Below, one piece after another: positions 8,090-17,988 of a stretch of 64,000 bases of DNA. Position numbers and translations under genes: made by a program. The stretch covers positions 149,668 through 213,667 of the forward strand of contig QAIB01000008.1 in the NCBI GenBank assembly GCA_030418545.1, given 5' to 3'. Under the pieces are notes generated by a model. It was not told the origin of the DNA. It searched no databases and worked only from the letters and a program-made list of their open reading frames with translations. This DNA comes from Xenophilus aerolatus (GTDB lineage Bacteria; Pseudomonadota; Gammaproteobacteria; Burkholderiales; Burkholderiaceae_C). The first letter of the stretch is position 1. Each line of letters starts with the position of its first letter.

Positions 8090-10225
8090 ATGGCGACAGT
8101 CAACGAATTTGCAGAATTAAAAATCAAGGTCGATGCCAGCGAGCTGACAAAGCTCGACAAGGACATTGATCAATCCAAAAAGAAAATTGGCGACCTGGGC
8201 GACACCGCATCAAAGAGCGGTGGTGGCCTTGGCTCGCTCGGTAGTGCCGCAGAAGGTGCCGGCGCTGGCCTTGGCACGTTTGCCGTGGCTGCAGGTGCAG
8301 CAGCAGTAGCAGTCGGATTTGTAGTCACGAAGGTAGCGGACTCTATTGGCTGGTTTGTGGACCTCGGGAAGACAGCGCTCGACGTGTCCGACAAACTCAA
8401 TGACTTCTCCGAGCAGACGCTCATCTCCACTACCCGGCTCAACTACCTCACCAACGCATACAAGCTGACAGGTGTCACGGCCAAGGAGGTCATCGACAAC
8501 GCTGAAGCTCTCTCTGGCAAGCTCGCCAAGCAGGACGAGGCGACAGGTAAGGTCGTCATGGCGATGGAGAAGTTGGGTGTCTCCACGAAGGACGCCAACG
8601 GAGAACAGAAGACGGCGCTCCAGCTCCAAGAGGACATCGTCGTGGCCGCATCGAAGGCCAAGGACGCGTCCGAAGGGCACGCCCTGGCCGTTGCCGCACT
8701 GGGCACCTCCTACTACAAGCTTCGCCAGCCAATCCTTGACGTGAAGGAGAAGGGCGAGGCTATGTACGACCTGATGGTCAAGACAGGTGGGTACATGAGC
8801 GGCGACATGTCGAAGGCGTCGGGCGAGCTGCATGACAACCTTGACCGCCTGAAGGTCGTCTTCGGCGGCATCGGCACCACCATCGCTAAGGTAGCCCTTC
8901 CAGCGCTGAGTGCGGTGGCTGAGAAGGTGTTGAGTGTCGCGACGACGGTTGCCCAGGCTATCGCGCGTATCACCGGCATGAACCCAGCAACGGAGAAGGT
9001 CAACGATGCCATTGGGGACATCAACCGCCAGAAGTCCATTGCTGAGGCGACCATCGCCAAGCTTGAGGGCAGCGAGTTCGGCCAGACCGCGCAGGGTCAG
9101 AAGGCTTTGCAGTCGGCCAAGGACCAACTTGCTCTCTTGCAGGAGCGCAGCCGTGAAATGGCACGGTACAAGACCGCCACGGATGCAGCAGCCGCAGCAC
9201 AAAAGAAGCTTGACCTGCAAGGTACTCCGGGCGAAGGTCAGTCCACGGCATCTGCTCGCGACCCAAAGCCATCAAAGGGCAGCAAGGAGAAGGCGGAGAA
9301 GGAGCCAAAGACACTCTCCGACATCGACATTTACAAGAAGCAGCAGGCGGCGCTCGAAGACTTCCGCAAGTCAGAGGAAGAGCTTGCGAACTGGGAAAAG
9401 AGCGAGCGCGAAAAGGCGGCGAAGCAGGAAGAGCACATGCACAAGCTCCTTGAGCACCGTGCTGAGCTGTACAAGGGGTACATCGACCAGAACTATGAAG
9501 TGATGAAGCAGTTGGCAGAGGTCAACACTCTTGAGGAAAAGGGGCTGCTCACCACGGAAGAGGCGATCAAGGCTCGCCAGAAGCTGAATGATGAGCGCGC
9601 ACCAGAGACCTTCGCTGAGGGCTGGAGCAGCGCCATGAAGAAGTTCTCCAAGGACGCGCAGGACAGCGCGAAGGCTGGCGAGGACGCATTCAACAGCTTC
9701 GCTAACAACGTCGAAGGCGCCCTCAACAACTTCATCCAGACGGGCAAGTTCTCGTTCTCCGACTTTGCACGCTCTGTCATCGCTGACCTGGGCAAGATGG
9801 CCGCGAAGGCAGCTGCATCAGGCATTGCCAACCTCCTGAGCGGTGCCATTGGCTCGGCGCTTGGTAGTGGTACCAACTGGGCGTCCAACGGATCTGGCTT
9901 CGGCACGGGCAGCAACTTCGGGAACATGGATTTTGGCGGCTTCTTTGCTGATGGTGGTGATCCTCCAGTCGGAAAGGTGTCCGTGGTCGGTGAGAACGGA
10001 CCAGAGGTGTTCGTGCCGAAGACTGCGGGCACGATCATCCCGAACAGCGCTTTGAGCGGTGGCAACCTCAACGTGGGTGGCATCACCATCAACGTGCAAG
10101 GTGGACAGACCAACGAAGAGACCGGCAACGTCGTAAGTAAGAAGATGCTCACCGTGATTAACGGATTAGTAGATCAACGCATCACCCACGGCTTGCGACG
10201 AGGCAACCGCTTGAACCCACTGTAA
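8090..10225 (+). CDS. Tail tape measure protein
   Basis: 711 residues, the expected gene after the G/GT chaperones. It sets tail length: at roughly 0.15 nm per residue the tail would be about 100 nm. Visible parts are an N-terminal coiled coil, a long hydrophobic segment (residues about 57-90, FAVAAGAAAVAVGFVVTKVA), a second hydrophobic helical region near 260-290, a charged coiled-coil middle (about 380-490), a Gly/Ser-rich hydrophobic stretch, and a C-terminal GENGPEVFVPKTAG motif typical of lambda-type tape measures. A good ribosome site (AAGGAAGG) precedes ATG 8090. Confidence 0.92.
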   Translation: MATVNEFAELKIKVDASELTKLDKDIDQSKKKIGDLGDTASKSGGGLGSLGSAAEGAGAGLGTFAVAAGAAAVAVGFVVTKVADSIGWFVDLGKTALDVSDKLNDFSEQTLISTTRLNYLTNAYKLTGVTAKEVIDNAEALSGKLAKQDEATGKVVMAMEKLGVSTKDANGEQKTALQLQEDIVVAASKAKDASEGHALAVAALGTSYYKLRQPILDVKEKGEAMYDLMVKTGGYMSGDMSKASGELHDNLDRLKVVFGGIGTTIAKVALPALSAVAEKVLSVATTVAQAIARITGMNPATEKVNDAIGDINRQKSIAEATIAKLEGSEFGQTAQGQKALQSAKDQLALLQERSREMARYKTATDAAAAAQKKLDLQGTPGEGQSTASARDPKPSKGSKEKAEKEPKTLSDIDIYKKQQAALEDFRKSEEELANWEKSEREKAAKQEEHMHKLLEHRAELYKGYIDQNYEVMKQLAEVNTLEEKGLLTTEEAIKARQKLNDERAPETFAEGWSSAMKKFSKDAQDSAKAGEDAFNSFANNVEGALNNFIQTGKFSFSDFARSVIADLGKMAAKAAASGIANLLSGAIGSALGSGTNWASNGSGFGTGSNFGNMDFGGFFADGGDPPVGKVSVVGENGPEVFVPKTAGTIIPNSALSGGNLNVGGITINVQGGQTNEETGNVVSKKMLTVINGLVDQRITHGLRRGNRLNPL

Positions 10226-10251
10226 GAACTAAATAGCTGCTGGAGGTATGA

Positions 10252-10596
10252 ATGCCAGCAGCTTTACCACTTACAGACCGCATTTCACAGTCGTCTCAAC
10301 GCAAGACGACACCACGCAGCATCAGTTGCCAGTTTGGCGACGGGTACGAACAGATTCGCCCTGACGGCATCAACTACCTTGTTGATGAATGGTCCATTCA
10401 ATATGAGGCACTGAACGCCACTGAGCGCGCAACACTTGTCAACGTGCTTCGCAGCGTGGGTGCTTGGGACTACCTCACGTGGACACCCATCGGCTCATCT
10501 ACGCCGCTTAAGTGGCGAGTAGTTGGAGGTTGGACTGAGTCGCCGCAATCCGGCGCTCTGTACTCCCTGAGCTTCAACCTCAAGCAGTTCTTCTAA
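10252..10596 (+). CDS. Minor tail protein M-like
   Basis: 114 residues, position of lambda gpM at the distal tail. It contains the family-type FGDGYEQIRPDGIN near residue 26 and ends in SFNLKQFF. ATG 10252 is chosen because TGGAGG (10241-10246) is 5 nt upstream; a nearby ATG at 10248 opens a different frame. It overlaps the next start by one base. Confidence 0.85.
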   Translation: MPAALPLTDRISQSSQRKTTPRSISCQFGDGYEQIRPDGINYLVDEWSIQYEALNATERATLVNVLRSVGAWDYLTWTPIGSSTPLKWRVVGGWTESPQSGALYSLSFNLKQFF

Positions 10597-11129
10597 TGCC
10601 GATTCCGTACTCAGAGATTCGGTCCCTCACGCAGGACTCACCCCTGATCGACCTGTTCATCTTGGACCTGATAAACGGGGAGACTCACCGCTTTTGCAAC
10701 GAGGCAGCAGCCGACGGGGGAGCGCTCTTCCTTTCAGGAGTTCCGTATTACCCGCTTCCCGTAGTCATAGAAGGCTTCGGACAGAACAACACCGGCGCGC
10801 CTCAGCGCCCGACTATCAGCATTTCGAATGTGTCGAGAGAGCTACTGTCTTTGGTCGTTTCGTACGGCGACATGGTCGGGTCAACCATCAGTCGTATCCG
10901 CATCTTTGCGAAGAACCTCGACGGAGGTTCTTCACCCGATCCAGATCAAATCTTCGGACCAGAAAAATACCTCATCACGAAAAAGATCGTCCACAACCAC
11001 ACCATGATCCAGTGGGAGATTGCTGCGCCATTCGACCGTCCGAACACCAAACTCCCGATCCGTCAGGCGCTGCGCGATCCAACGTCGAACAGCAAAGGCT
11101 TCCCGGGTCTGGCACGGAGGATTCGATGA
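10596..11129 (+). CDS. Minor tail protein L-like, short
   Basis: 177 residues in the lambda gpL position. The N-terminal half has the familiar tail-tip pattern (IDLFILDL...RFCNEA, later ISISNVSRELLSLV). Lambda gpL is 232 residues and carries a Cys-rich C-terminus that binds an iron-sulfur cluster. Here the protein ends soon after the PIRQALRDPTS region and has only one Cys, so that module is absent. ATGA overlap couples it to the K-like gene. Confidence 0.82.
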   Translation: MPIPYSEIRSLTQDSPLIDLFILDLINGETHRFCNEAAADGGALFLSGVPYYPLPVVIEGFGQNNTGAPQRPTISISNVSRELLSLVVSYGDMVGSTISRIRIFAKNLDGGSSPDPDQIFGPEKYLITKKIVHNHTMIQWEIAAPFDRPNTKLPIRQALRDPTSNSKGFPGLARRIR

Positions 11130-11899
11130 AGCTGAACGACAAAGCTTTGGCTGACTTCCAAGCCCATGTCCTGCGGGACTACCCAAACGAAGCATGCGGC
11201 TTCATCGTGAAGGGCAAGTACATCCCCTGTAAGAACGTCTCCGCGACACCTGAGACACACTTTGAGGTCGATTCAAAGGACTACATAAAGGCACTCAAGA
11301 AAGGTCCTCTGGAAGCACTGCTGCACTCCCACCCATACAAAGAAGGTGAGAGGCTGATGCAGCCTGCCGAATGGCCGACGACCGCTGACATGGAAAGTTG
11401 GCTGGCGTGGAAGATGGAGATTCCATTTGGCATCGTCGGCACGGACGGTGTTGGCTTTACCCGCATGGCGTGGTTGGACGAAGCGAACCCCGAACCCCTG
11501 ACCGGACGTGAGTTCATTCACGGCGTCAACGACTGCTTCAGCGTCATCCGCGACTGGTTCAGGCAAGAGCGTGGCATCACGCTGAAGAATTTTGCTCGTG
11601 GCTGGGGTTGGTGGGAGATGGACAAGAACCTCTACGTGGACAACTTCGCAGCGGCAGGCTTTGAAGAGATAGACGTTGACGACCTTCAGGTGGGCGACGT
11701 AGTGATGCTCCAGATTGGCTCGATCCAAGTCATCCACCATGCAGCAGTAGTCGTCGGCAACAACCAAATCTTGCATCACCAATGGCGAAAGCTGAGTCAC
11801 GTTGACTCGCTCAGCCGCTGGCACCGATGCATAAAGAAGGCAGTGCGGTTCAACCCAACACTGCTACAGGGAGACAAGAATGAAAACGATCCACTTTGA
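11126..11899 (+). CDS. Tail protein K-like: JAB/MPN metalloprotease plus NlpC/P60 domain
   Basis: 257 residues from ATG 11126, with GGAGG at 11116-11120 upstream. The N-terminal JAB/MPN domain shows Glu22 (NEACGF) and the zinc motif HSHP at 67-70 with Asp88 downstream. The C-terminal NlpC/P60 cysteine peptidase has Cys137 (NDCFSV) and His204/205 (IHHAAVVVG), with a further His at 217-218. In lambda-like phages this protein acts at the tail tip, and its peptidase domain can cut peptidoglycan stem peptides during entry. All key residues seem present, so both domains are probably active. Confidence 0.92.
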   Translation: MKLNDKALADFQAHVLRDYPNEACGFIVKGKYIPCKNVSATPETHFEVDSKDYIKALKKGPLEALLHSHPYKEGERLMQPAEWPTTADMESWLAWKMEIPFGIVGTDGVGFTRMAWLDEANPEPLTGREFIHGVNDCFSVIRDWFRQERGITLKNFARGWGWWEMDKNLYVDNFAAAGFEEIDVDDLQVGDVVMLQIGSIQVIHHAAVVVGNNQILHHQWRKLSHVDSLSRWHRCIKKAVRFNPTLLQGDKNENDPL

Positions 11900-12539
11900 C
11901 GGAGCCATCGCCCAGCTTGCTGGATGCGAGACGGTAGAAATGGACGTGAAGAACGCCCAAGACCTCGTCAGTGCGTTGAATAGCCAGGTCAAGGGCTTCC
12001 GGAAGTTCGCTGCGGAAAACAAGATCATCCTGGCCGCGTCGAAAGACGGCATGGAAGATGCCAAGGCCATTGTCAGCCACAACAGGGAAATGACCTTTGA
12101 GGGCCGCGACCACCTGTGGGTCGTGCCTGCATTCTCAGGCTCAGGTATCGAGACGGCCATCATTGCAGCAGTCGGTGCAACTGGTGCTGCTGCTGTGGCC
12201 ATCACCGTTGCAGTGAACCTTGCGGTGTCTTTGGTCACGTCGGCAATCATCAAGGCGCTTGCGCCGTCGCCTGACTCGTCCGAAGGACCAGCAGAGGCAG
12301 CAAAGAGACCGTCGTTCCTCTTCAACGGGTCCATCCTGACGTATGAGCAGGGATACGCAATCCCGTTGATCTACGGCAATCACCATGCCGCAGGCATCGT
12401 CATCGGGACCGACATCGACGTAGAGGACATTCCGTTTGACTTCGCAACGATGTTCCCTGATCCAGCGGGTGGTGCATCAGGTAGAGGACACGTTCCAGCA
12501 GAAGCATGGATGAACAACGAAAACGCCGGAGACATGTAA
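11880..12539 (+). CDS. Tail assembly protein I-like
   Basis: 219 residues in the lambda gpI position between K and J, overlapping the K-like gene by 20 bp and touching the J start (TAATG). A small alpha/beta N-terminal domain is followed by a strongly hydrophobic segment (residues about 85-120, Ala/Val/Ile-rich) and a C-terminal region with NGSILTYEQGYAIPLIYG, a motif shared with lambda gpI. It is needed for tail tip assembly with J. Confidence 0.87.
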   Translation: MKTIHFDGAIAQLAGCETVEMDVKNAQDLVSALNSQVKGFRKFAAENKIILAASKDGMEDAKAIVSHNREMTFEGRDHLWVVPAFSGSGIETAIIAAVGATGAAAVAITVAVNLAVSLVTSAIIKALAPSPDSSEGPAEAAKRPSFLFNGSILTYEQGYAIPLIYGNHHAAGIVIGTDIDVEDIPFDFATMFPDPAGGASGRGHVPAEAWMNNENAGDM

Positions 12540-15500
12540 TGGCAGAGCCACAGAACAAGAACAACAAAGGCAGAAGCAAGAAGACGATCCAGAAGGCATG
12601 GGAGGCATACCACCTTAACCCGCTGAAGGGTGAGAAGAAGGGCGGCGGTGGTGGTTCAGCGCCAGAGTTGCCAAATACCCTCGCGTCCCGAGCAATCGTC
12701 AAGATCGGTGTGCTTGCATCCGAAGGGCCAGTGCAAGGTCCAATGGGTGGCGCTCAGGGCATCTACATCAACGAGACGCCGCTCCAAAACTCTGATGGTA
12801 CGTACAACTATAAGAACATCAAGTACGACTGGCGAGTGGGTACCCCAGGTCAAAGTCTCATCACGGGCTTCGGTGAAGCGCCATCCATTGTGGACGTTGG
12901 CGCAGTGTTGACCACCACATCTGATGTGATCCGCGAGACCACAGAAGACGATGCAAGCTCCGTCAAGATCATCATCAACCTGCCAACCGGACTTGTCTTC
13001 TCCTGGCAAGGCCAGTTGTTCCCAACATGGGTGGACCTGAAGATCTACCGTCGTCTGTCGGGCACGACGGCTTGGGAGTTCGTCACTGACGTGCAGATTT
13101 CGGGAAAGACCGACTCCATCACGCAGAAGCAGGTCCGCATTACACGACCTGATGGCGTTGGGAAGTGGCAGTACCGCGTGCAGCGCGTTACCGCAGACAG
13201 CAATGTCAGCACGCTCCGCAACGACACGACTATTGCTCAGCACGTCGAGTACACCCCGATCCAGGCTGACAACAACTACCCCGACGTTGCATGGTTTGCT
13301 GTGGGTGTTGATGCTGAGGCCGTCAACGGTCAAATCCCAAAGATCAGCGTCTTGTGGAAGGGCCTCACCGTCAAGGTGCCATCCAACTACAACACTGAAA
13401 CGAGAGCGTACACGGGCATGTGGAACGGCGCATTCAAGAACGAATGGACCGACAACCCAGCCTGGATTCTGTATGACCTCCTGACCAATGAGCGCTACGG
13501 CCTCGGCGCGCGTGGACTGTTGGCCGCTGACGTGAACAAGTGGAGCTTCTACGACGCTGGCGTCTACTGCGATGAGATGGTTCCGGCGAATGAAGCGCAC
13601 ACCGAATTCGAGCCACGCTTCCGCTTTAACTACCCGATTGCATCCCGCGATGATGCCTGGAAGGTGCTCAGCTCCATCGCTGCCAACATGCACGCGACGA
13701 TCTACCAAGACATGCGCGGCCAAATCTCGCTGTCTCAAGACAGACCTGCCGACCCGAAGATGCTTGTCACCAAGGCAAACGTCATCAGCGGGGAGGGCAC
13801 TGCTCCTTTCAACTACAAGGGCACTGACCTCGAAGAGCGCCCAACGTCGATCAAGGTGACGTTCAACGACCGGTTGAACATGAACCTGCCTCGCATCATC
13901 ACGGTGGAGAGCGAGGAATACATCGACCTGTACGGCTACAACGTTTCGGACATCGCTGCCTTCGGTGTGGTGACAGAAGGACAGGCACGCCGCCACGGTC
14001 TGTGGACTCTGTACACGGCGCACGAACAGACAGACATTGTCAACTTCAGCATGGGCTTGAACGGCGCCGACTTGGAGCCGGGCGACATCGTCAGCATCTG
14101 GGATGAGGACTACACGGACAAGGCAGGCGGTGGTCGAATTGTGAGCTATGCGACCGGCACCGTTACGCTGGATCGTGACGTAGAGATTGGCTTGGGTTCT
14201 TCCATCCGTGCCATGCTGGCAGACGGCATTACCGTCGAGTCGAGAAGCATCACGAATGTCCCTGGCACATACCGCACAGTCACGGTCAGCCCTCCGTTCT
14301 CGCAGCCTCTCATCGACCATGCTGACTACATTGTCGTCAGCTCTGTTGAGCCTCGTCAGTTCCGCGTCACATCGAACATTGGCGATGGCAAGCAGTACAA
14401 CATCGAGGCGATTGCGCACAACCCGAACAAGTATCTGCTGATCGAGCAAGGCATTGACCTGCCTGCACCGGTCTACACGGACAGCGAGCCAAGTGTCTGC
14501 TCTGCGCCGCAAGACCTGACAGCCCGTGAATCGGTCATAAACGACAACGGCGTACTGATCCGTCAGGCGCTGGTGTCATGGGTTCCACCAGCGCGCGGGA
14601 AGGCGGTGAGCTACCTGCTTGACTACCGTCGCGTGGCTGACGTTGGCGGTGTAGATGCCGGTGACTCTTGGGTATCGGTCAGCGTAAAGGGCACCTCGTA
14701 CTCAATCCCGCAGGTTTCCACGGGTAGATACGAGATTCAGTGCCGTGCTGTGTCCGTCTTTGGCATGGCTTCAGCAGACTTCGCGACCGCATTCTTGAAC
14801 ATTGACACAAACGGAGGCGAGTCGTCGCCACTGCTGGCACCTGTTGGCTTGCAGAACGCAATCGATGGGTCCACCACGCAGTTTGTCGGCCGTGACCTTG
14901 TCGTGAAGTGGCAAAACCCATCCGACCAGTCCACCGCTCTTGCTGCGCTACGTGACTTCCAAGTCACGATCATCGATGCGGACAGCAACGACGTGATGCG
15001 CCAAGACTACGTCGCTGGCGTTCCTCCTGGCGGCTTCCAGCAGTACACCTACACGTTCTCCATGAACACCAACGATGGCGGTCCTATCCGTCGTCTCAAG
15101 GTGTCTGTGCGCTGCCGCGACACGTCGAACAACCTGAGCGCAGCAGTCGAACGCACGTTCTTGAACCCAGCTCCAGCGTACGTCACTGGCATCGAGGTCA
15201 CGCCAGCAATGGGCATGGTCTACATCCAGCTCAACAGACCAACCGACGCGGACTTTGCGGGCGTGGCGATCTGGAGAGGATCGTCAGCAGGCTTCACGCC
15301 ATCACCATCGACTCTTGTCTTCCGTGGCGACAGCATCTTCTTCACTGACAACGCCGTCGAGCCTGGAACTACCTACTACTACAAGGTCGCCGCCTTCGAT
15401 GACTTCGGCTTCGCTGACGATGCATCAGATTTGAACCTGTCGGCATCCTTCAGCGCTACGCCTTTGCAGTTCGAGGTCGGTGTTCCAGGCGGCACAACGT

Positions 15501-17365
15501 TCCCAACGTCGGCGGAAGAGGGCGACACCTTCTACCGTACTGACCTCAAGACGCTCTACATCTACACGTCGGGCGCATGGGTTGCGGCAGGTGTTGCGAC
15601 AGGGACTGCTCTGCCAAGCACAGCTCAAGAGGGCGACACGTTCATCCTCACCCCAGACAATGTCATGTATATCCGCAAGAGCGGTGCATGGCAGGCCATT
15701 ACTCCTGCTGATGGGTCGATCACGACTGGCAAGCTGGCGGCTGGAGCAGTCACGACGGCCAAGCTTGCAGCGGGCGCAGTCACTGCGAACGAGATAGCTG
15801 CATCGACCATTACTGGCGGCAACATTGCCGGTAACACGATTGAAGGCACCAACATTGCCGGTAACACCATCACCGGCAACAAGATCGTCGGAAGCACCAT
15901 TACTGGCGACAAGATTCAGGGTGCGACGATCACGGGCGACAAGATCGCCGGCAACACCATCGAGGGCACCAACATCAAAGGCACCACCATCACGGGTGAC
16001 AAGATTGTTGGTGGGACCATCACAGGCGACAAGATCGCTGCGGGCAGCATTGACACCTCTTTGCTGAAGGTGGCGGCAAGCAACAACTCTGTGCCTGACT
16101 CGGAAATGGCGTACGGGAACGGTGGCACGCTTACTCGCTCGGGCTGGTTGCCAAAGGGCTGGGGAACCTTCCAGACGCACGACGTTGCGCCGGTGTTCGG
16201 TATCAACTACCCAGACTTGTCGTGGAATCCATCGGGCTCAAACTCGATGGCGATCTACCAGCCGAACAACAGCTACAACGGCAACCAAGATTGGTCGGTC
16301 TACCAGCAAATCTACTCGCCGCCGATTGCCGTGGTGGCAGGCAGACGCTACGAGTTCTCCGTGTACACGGGTGCTCACCGCGCGATGAACGGGTGCCATA
16401 TCGAGTTCTACAACGCGTCGGACGCTGGTTTGGGATCGATCAACGGCACGGTCAACAACGTAGAAGCGGCGGGCGGCAAGGCACTGTCCGGCTACAAGCG
16501 CATCGGCGGGTTTGCGTACGCGCCGTCCGGCACAGCCTACGCCAGACTTTGCGTGAAGAAGGCTCCGACGATCACTGGCAACAGCAACTCCTACGCGTTC
16601 TTCACCAAGCCATATCTTGGTGAGGCATACGCAAATCAGACTGAGTTCACGCCATACACGCCAAACGGGGGTGGCACGCTCATCGACGCAAATGGGATCA
16701 CCACTAACAGCCTGTCAGCTTTGAGTGCCAACGCCGGCACTCTTTCTGCCGGTCAAATCACCATCAACAGCAACAACGCTGGCGATTGGGGTTACATCCG
16801 CACTCCGGGCAAATGGCTGGACGGCAACTGGGGCTGGATCATGGCGCAGCACCCGAACGGAAGCATGTTCTTCGATTTGACTATGAGCAACTTCCGCCTT
16901 TGGGCTCACCACAACGCCGGCGTGTCCGCGTCTTGGGGACTCGATGCACCGGGCATCTCTATGGGACCGGGCGGGCTGACGGTGTCGCAGGCAAACGTCA
17001 TCAACACACTGCAAATCGCTGGCAACGCCGTCACGATCCCTGCTGCAGCGACCATGAGCACCGGGCCGGTTTACAACAGCTCTGCGTGGGCGTCGAATCC
17101 GCGCGCAGTGTTCTACAACTACGATGGCCAGGGCTCGCCAATTTTGATCTGGTGCTTGTTCCGAACTTCGAACAATGATCACATTGATGTCTACGTCTAC
17201 CGCGGTGGATCGCTGTTGGCTTCAGGTGCTGCCGGTGCAGCAACGTGCTTTGCGATCCAACCACCGGCAGGCGGTGGTGACATCTTCGTGACGACAGGAA
17301 GTAGTTCGGGTGGCGCAATCAGCTTGCTCAGTGGAAGCGTCATCCTCATGACGGTAAAGAGGTAA
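12539..17365 (+). CDS. Host specificity (central tail) protein J-like
   Basis: 1,608 residues from ATG 12539, which overlaps the previous stop; lambda gpJ is 1,132. It forms the tail tip and carries receptor-binding determinants at the C-terminus. The N-terminal three-fifths follow the gpJ plan, including YNTETRAYTGMWNG and fibronectin type III-like segments (around residues 660-760 and 880-970). Residues about 1059-1178 are twelve decapeptide repeats, followed by a carbohydrate-binding-like beta domain and a C-terminal region that probably determines host range. The extra length relative to lambda lies in the C-terminal half. Confidence 0.93.
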   Translation: MAEPQNKNNKGRSKKTIQKAWEAYHLNPLKGEKKGGGGGSAPELPNTLASRAIVKIGVLASEGPVQGPMGGAQGIYINETPLQNSDGTYNYKNIKYDWRVGTPGQSLITGFGEAPSIVDVGAVLTTTSDVIRETTEDDASSVKIIINLPTGLVFSWQGQLFPTWVDLKIYRRLSGTTAWEFVTDVQISGKTDSITQKQVRITRPDGVGKWQYRVQRVTADSNVSTLRNDTTIAQHVEYTPIQADNNYPDVAWFAVGVDAEAVNGQIPKISVLWKGLTVKVPSNYNTETRAYTGMWNGAFKNEWTDNPAWILYDLLTNERYGLGARGLLAADVNKWSFYDAGVYCDEMVPANEAHTEFEPRFRFNYPIASRDDAWKVLSSIAANMHATIYQDMRGQISLSQDRPADPKMLVTKANVISGEGTAPFNYKGTDLEERPTSIKVTFNDRLNMNLPRIITVESEEYIDLYGYNVSDIAAFGVVTEGQARRHGLWTLYTAHEQTDIVNFSMGLNGADLEPGDIVSIWDEDYTDKAGGGRIVSYATGTVTLDRDVEIGLGSSIRAMLADGITVESRSITNVPGTYRTVTVSPPFSQPLIDHADYIVVSSVEPRQFRVTSNIGDGKQYNIEAIAHNPNKYLLIEQGIDLPAPVYTDSEPSVCSAPQDLTARESVINDNGVLIRQALVSWVPPARGKAVSYLLDYRRVADVGGVDAGDSWVSVSVKGTSYSIPQVSTGRYEIQCRAVSVFGMASADFATAFLNIDTNGGESSPLLAPVGLQNAIDGSTTQFVGRDLVVKWQNPSDQSTALAALRDFQVTIIDADSNDVMRQDYVAGVPPGGFQQYTYTFSMNTNDGGPIRRLKVSVRCRDTSNNLSAAVERTFLNPAPAYVTGIEVTPAMGMVYIQLNRPTDADFAGVAIWRGSSAGFTPSPSTLVFRGDSIFFTDNAVEPGTTYYYKVAAFDDFGFADDASDLNLSASFSATPLQFEVGVPGGTTFPTSAEEGDTFYRTDLKTLYIYTSGAWVAAGVATGTALPSTAQEGDTFILTPDNVMYIRKSGAWQAITPADGSITTGKLAAGAVTTAKLAAGAVTANEIAASTITGGNIAGNTIEGTNIAGNTITGNKIVGSTITGDKIQGATITGDKIAGNTIEGTNIKGTTITGDKIVGGTITGDKIAAGSIDTSLLKVAASNNSVPDSEMAYGNGGTLTRSGWLPKGWGTFQTHDVAPVFGINYPDLSWNPSGSNSMAIYQPNNSYNGNQDWSVYQQIYSPPIAVVAGRRYEFSVYTGAHRAMNGCHIEFYNASDAGLGSINGTVNNVEAAGGKALSGYKRIGGFAYAPSGTAYARLCVKKAPTITGNSNSYAFFTKPYLGEAYANQTEFTPYTPNGGGTLIDANGITTNSLSALSANAGTLSAGQITINSNNAGDWGYIRTPGKWLDGNWGWIMAQHPNGSMFFDLTMSNFRLWAHHNAGVSASWGLDAPGISMGPGGLTVSQANVINTLQIAGNAVTIPAAATMSTGPVYNSSAWASNPRAVFYNYDGQGSPILIWCLFRTSNNDHIDVYVYRGGSLLASGAAGAATCFAIQPPAGGGDIFVTTGSSSGGAISLLSGSVILMTVKR
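15713..16072 (+). repeat. Twelve tandem decapeptide repeats in the J-like protein
   Basis: Twelve in-frame 30-bp units encode decapeptides of the form xTITGDKIxG (for example GAVTTAKLAA, STITGDKIQG, GTITGDKIAA). Such arrays in tail fibres form extended, often triple-stranded beta stalks. Confidence 0.88.
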
Positions 17366-17372
17366 ATAGCCG

Positions 17373-17960
17373 ATGCTACAAATCTCTTTCTACGAGCCAA
17401 ACGGCAAGATCAGGTTCTACACGACGGTTCCAGACTTGGAGACGGCAGACTACGCTTCGGGCAAGGAAGGTCTGCCATACGTGGTTGGCACGCCGCTAGG
17501 AGAGGGTGCTTACGTGCTCGACGGAGTGATTTTTGCCCTGCCACCACAGCCGACTGCCGCACATGTTTTCGACTACAGCACCAAGGAATGGGTAGACCCA
17601 CGGACCCTGGACGACTTGAAGTCGGCGCAGATTGCGTTGGTAGATCGTGGCTTCGAGGCGGCTTCGGCTGCACTTGTTGAGGGCTATCCACCAGCCGAAC
17701 GGCTGACATGGCCTACGCAGCAGGCTGAAGCACTGGCGTGGCAGGCGAACAGCACTGCTCCGACACCATTCCTTGACGGCATTGCAGCATCGCGGGGAAT
17801 CACACCGGAAGACATGCGGCAGAAAACCTTGGAGAACGTCCTGCTCTTCATGGGTGCATCGCAGCAGTTGGTCGGCCAGCGGCAGAAGCTGAAAGACCAG
17901 ATCACGGCGGCAACTACCGTAGAGGAAGTCCAAGCCATCGTATGGGCCCTACCTGGATAA
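17373..17960 (+). CDS. Tail fibre-associated protein, DUF4376-like
   Basis: 195 residues just after the J-like gene. The C-terminal half has the layout of phage DUF4376-type proteins: WPTQQAEALAW, then TPFLDGIAASRGIT and a helical VGQRQKLKDQI. These are found beside tail fibres and are thought to be fibre parts or fibre assembly factors. The start lies 7 nt after the J stop; AGAGG at 17358-17362 may serve as ribosome site. The exact role is not established. Confidence 0.65.
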   Translation: MLQISFYEPNGKIRFYTTVPDLETADYASGKEGLPYVVGTPLGEGAYVLDGVIFALPPQPTAAHVFDYSTKEWVDPRTLDDLKSAQIALVDRGFEAASAALVEGYPPAERLTWPTQQAEALAWQANSTAPTPFLDGIAASRGITPEDMRQKTLENVLLFMGASQQLVGQRQKLKDQITAATTVEEVQAIVWALPG

Positions 17961-17988
17961 ATAGCTTCACGCTATTACAGGAGGCTCG

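Noticed and set aside
11126..11899. NlpC/P60 gene as the phage endolysin
   Set aside because: The JAB domain fusion and its place between L- and I-like genes show it is the tail-tip protein K.
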